Positions 6,110 through 7,215 of a stretch of DNA of 7,215 nt are shown here, in pieces; within the stretch, counting starts at the first letter, position 1, and every line of letters starts with the position of its first letter. This stretch comes from an uncultured Oscillospiraceae bacterium (GTDB lineage: Bacteria; Bacillota; Clostridia; Oscillospirales; Oscillospiraceae). The notes under the pieces are model-generated. The model searched no databases. It saw only the letters and a program-made list of their open reading frames with translations, and was not told where the DNA came from. The DNA lies in NCBI GenBank assembly GCA_900762005.1, contig CAAFEV010000118.1, positions 1 through 7,215 on the forward strand, written 5' to 3'. The position numbers and the translations under genes were made by a program.

Positions 6110-7084
6110 ATGGGATATCACAATGTAGCTTTTTCGGAAAATAGCGTCTTTCTTGTGACCGGCGGCGCGGGCTTTATCGGCTCGAATCTGTGTGAAGCCA
6201 TTTTAAAGCTTGGCTACCGCGTGCGTTGCATGGATGATTTGTCCACCGGCAAGCAGGAGAATGTGGACTTGTTTCTCGGGCACCCGAATTACTCCTTTTT
6301 AAAAGCCGATATAAAAGACCTTGATGCCTGCATGAAGGCGACCGAGGGTGTGGACTATGTTCTCAATCAGGCGGCGTGGGGCAGTGTTCCGCGCAGCATT
6401 GAGCTGCCGCTGTTCTATGCGCAAAACAACATCATGGGCACAATGAATATGCTCGAGGCCTGCCGTCTCAACGGTGTCAAGCGGTTTGTTTATGCTTCCT
6501 CCAGCTCGGTCTACGGCGATGAGCCGACCTTGCCGAAGCAAGAGGGGATAGAGGGCAATCTGCTCTCGCCTTATGCGGTCAGTAAGCGCGTGAATGAAGA
6601 ATGTGCCAAGCAGTACACGATGCATTACGGGCTGGAAACGGTCGGATTGCGCTATTTCAATGTTTTTGGCAGACGGCAGGACCCCGACGGTGCTTATGCG
6701 GCAGTGATTCCGAAATTCATCAAGCTGCTCATTCACGGTCAGACACCGACCATCAACGGCGACGGCAGGCAGAGCCGCGATTTTACCTACATCGAGAATG
6801 TCATTGAGGCAAACCTGAAGGCCTGTCTTGCGCCGTCGGAAGCGGCGGGAAAGGCGTACAACATCGCCTACGGCGGCAGAGAATACCTCATCGACATCTA
6901 CTACGGACTGACCAAGGCGCTCGGCGTCGATGTGGAGCCGATTTTCGGACCTGACCGCGCAGGCGACATCAAGCACAGCAACGCGGATATCTCCCGGGCA
7001 AAAAAGCTCTTGGGGTACGACCCGGATTGGAGCTTTGCGCGCGGCATTCAGGCGGCAATCGAGTGGTATAAAGAGAATTTATAA
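6110..7084 (+). CDS. tviC: UDP-N-acetylhexosamine(uronate) 4-epimerase, TviC/WbpP-type extended SDR, 324 aa
   Basis: The enzyme would invert C4 of a UDP-GlcNAc-type sugar with tightly bound NAD; paired with the TviB-like dehydrogenase it most likely converts UDP-GlcNAcA to UDP-GalNAcA. Seen are the Rossmann motif GGAGFIG (18-24), the D42-D43 end of strand two, the serine cluster S130-S133 before VYGD, and the catalytic Y155 and K159 in SPYAVSK. GSVPRS (91-96), RYFNVFGRRQDPDGAYAAVIP (from 181) and NGDGRQSRDFTYIENVI (from 217) are close to WbpP and TviC. At the position of the E. coli GalE gatekeeper Y299 there is a serine (S290 in KHSNAD), which in this family allows N-acetylated substrates. 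The ATG at 6110 is preceded by GAGGG (6093-6097) at a long 12-base spacing. Two normally steady positions differ: NQAAW (86-90) where WbpP and TviC have HQAAL. The symbol is by family resemblance. Confidence 0.93.
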   Translation: MGYHNVAFSENSVFLVTGGAGFIGSNLCEAILKLGYRVRCMDDLSTGKQENVDLFLGHPNYSFLKADIKDLDACMKATEGVDYVLNQAAWGSVPRSIELPLFYAQNNIMGTMNMLEACRLNGVKRFVYASSSSVYGDEPTLPKQEGIEGNLLSPYAVSKRVNEECAKQYTMHYGLETVGLRYFNVFGRRQDPDGAYAAVIPKFIKLLIHGQTPTINGDGRQSRDFTYIENVIEANLKACLAPSEAAGKAYNIAYGGREYLIDIYYGLTKALGVDVEPIFGPDRAGDIKHSNADISRAKKLLGYDPDWSFARGIQAAIEWYKENL

Positions 7085-7093
7085 AGAGAAACC

Positions 7094-7100
7094 GAGGGGG
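7094..7100 (+). promoter_or_regulatory. Strong ribosome binding site deciding a TTG start
   Basis: GAGGGGG lies seven bases before TTG 7108, the only start-like codon at suitable distance that opens the frame into the Rossmann motif. A closer GTG at 7100 leads to a stop after three codons, so the TTG is the likely start of the last, truncated gene. Confidence 0.7.
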
Positions 7101-7107
7101 TGGACAC

Positions 7108-7215
7108 TTGAAAATCACAATTATCGGTGCCGGTCACGCCGGTACAACGGTGGCAGCGGATTTATCCCTGAAAGGGCACGATGTAACGCTTTTGAAGACA
7201 TCTGACAAATTGCAC
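7108..7215 (+). CDS. N-terminus of a Rossmann-fold dehydrogenase, probably NAD/NADP octopine (opine) dehydrogenase family; truncated by window edge
   Basis: Only 36 codons are inside the window, and the frame is open to the last base. They begin with a beta-strand and a perfect dinucleotide-binding loop, IIGAGHAG, followed by an amphipathic helix and a second strand, GHDVTLLKTSDK. The start is a TTG at 7108, followed by AAA, with a strong GAGGGGG (7094-7100) seven bases upstream. A GTG at 7100 is in another frame and stops after three codons. The gene starts 23 bases after the epimerase and so belongs to the same transcription unit. Short N-termini of this kind occur in octopine/nopaline dehydrogenase-type proteins of Firmicutes glycan loci, in ketopantoate reductase-like proteins and in some UDP-sugar dehydrogenases. 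The opine dehydrogenase reading is favoured by the absence of the YVG/FVG element of UDP-sugar dehydrogenases and by the LLKTS strand end, but this short piece cannot settle it. The function would be NAD(P)H-dependent reduction or reductive condensation of a keto acid with an amine. Confidence 0.6.
   Translation, partial: MKITIIGAGHAGTTVAADLSLKGHDVTLLKTSDKLH

Noticed and set aside
6299..6976. Long minus-strand open frame (225 codons) opposite the epimerase gene
   Set aside because: It lies wholly inside a gene with all family motifs intact, its translation shows no recognisable domain, and it reflects codon bias on the opposite strand.
1..7215. Mobile elements, CRISPR arrays, tRNA or rRNA genes and large repeats
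   Set aside because: None seen: coding sequence fills nearly the whole window, no regularly spaced repeats were noticed, and no transposase- or phage-like protein is encoded.

Overview
The window is a compact, entirely plus-strand segment of a surface-polysaccharide (capsule, exopolysaccharide or cell-wall glycan) biosynthesis locus. The protein sequences look like those of anaerobic Firmicutes, most likely a gut Clostridia of the Oscillospirales or Ruminococcaceae type. Support for this comes from the family types, medium GC content, strong purine-rich ribosome binding sites with some GTG and TTG starts, and the small PglC-like initiating transferase. The lineage is an inference from style, not a database match.

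Layout, left to right: an uncharacterised nucleotidyltransferase-fold protein (1-1158); a TviB/WbpA-type UDP-N-acetylhexosamine 6-dehydrogenase (1245-2558); a monotopic phosphoglycosyl transferase that would load the first sugar onto undecaprenyl phosphate (2604-3200); an HpcH/HpaI-type aldolase/citrate lyase-like protein (3218-4039); a D-isomer-specific 2-hydroxyacid dehydrogenase (4041-4955); a PglA-like GT4 glycosyltransferase (4952-6061); a TviC/WbpP-type NAD-dependent UDP-sugar 4-epimerase (6110-7084); and the first 36 codons of a Rossmann-fold dehydrogenase resembling the octopine/opine dehydrogenase family (7108 to the window edge). All gaps are under 90 bases, and the aldolase, hydroxyacid dehydrogenase and GT4 genes abut or overlap (1-base gap, then a 4-base ATGA overlap). 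The whole window is therefore probably one operon that continues on both sides. No convincing internal promoter or terminator, RNA gene, mobile element, CRISPR array or pseudogene was seen.

How the genes fit together: the dehydrogenase and epimerase together match the Vi-antigen route UDP-GlcNAc -> UDP-GlcNAcA -> UDP-GalNAcA, so the glycan probably contains an N-acetylated hexuronic acid. The phosphoglycosyl transferase starts the lipid-linked repeat and the GT4 enzyme extends it. The unusual part is the aldolase-like gene, the 2-hydroxyacid dehydrogenase and the opine-dehydrogenase-like start inside the sugar locus. Together they could make or consume a keto or hydroxy acid that decorates the glycan. 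This is a hypothesis. The aldolase-like protein also lacks the catalytic histidine of classical HpaI aldolases, so its reaction is open. No polymerase, flippase or export gene lies inside the window.
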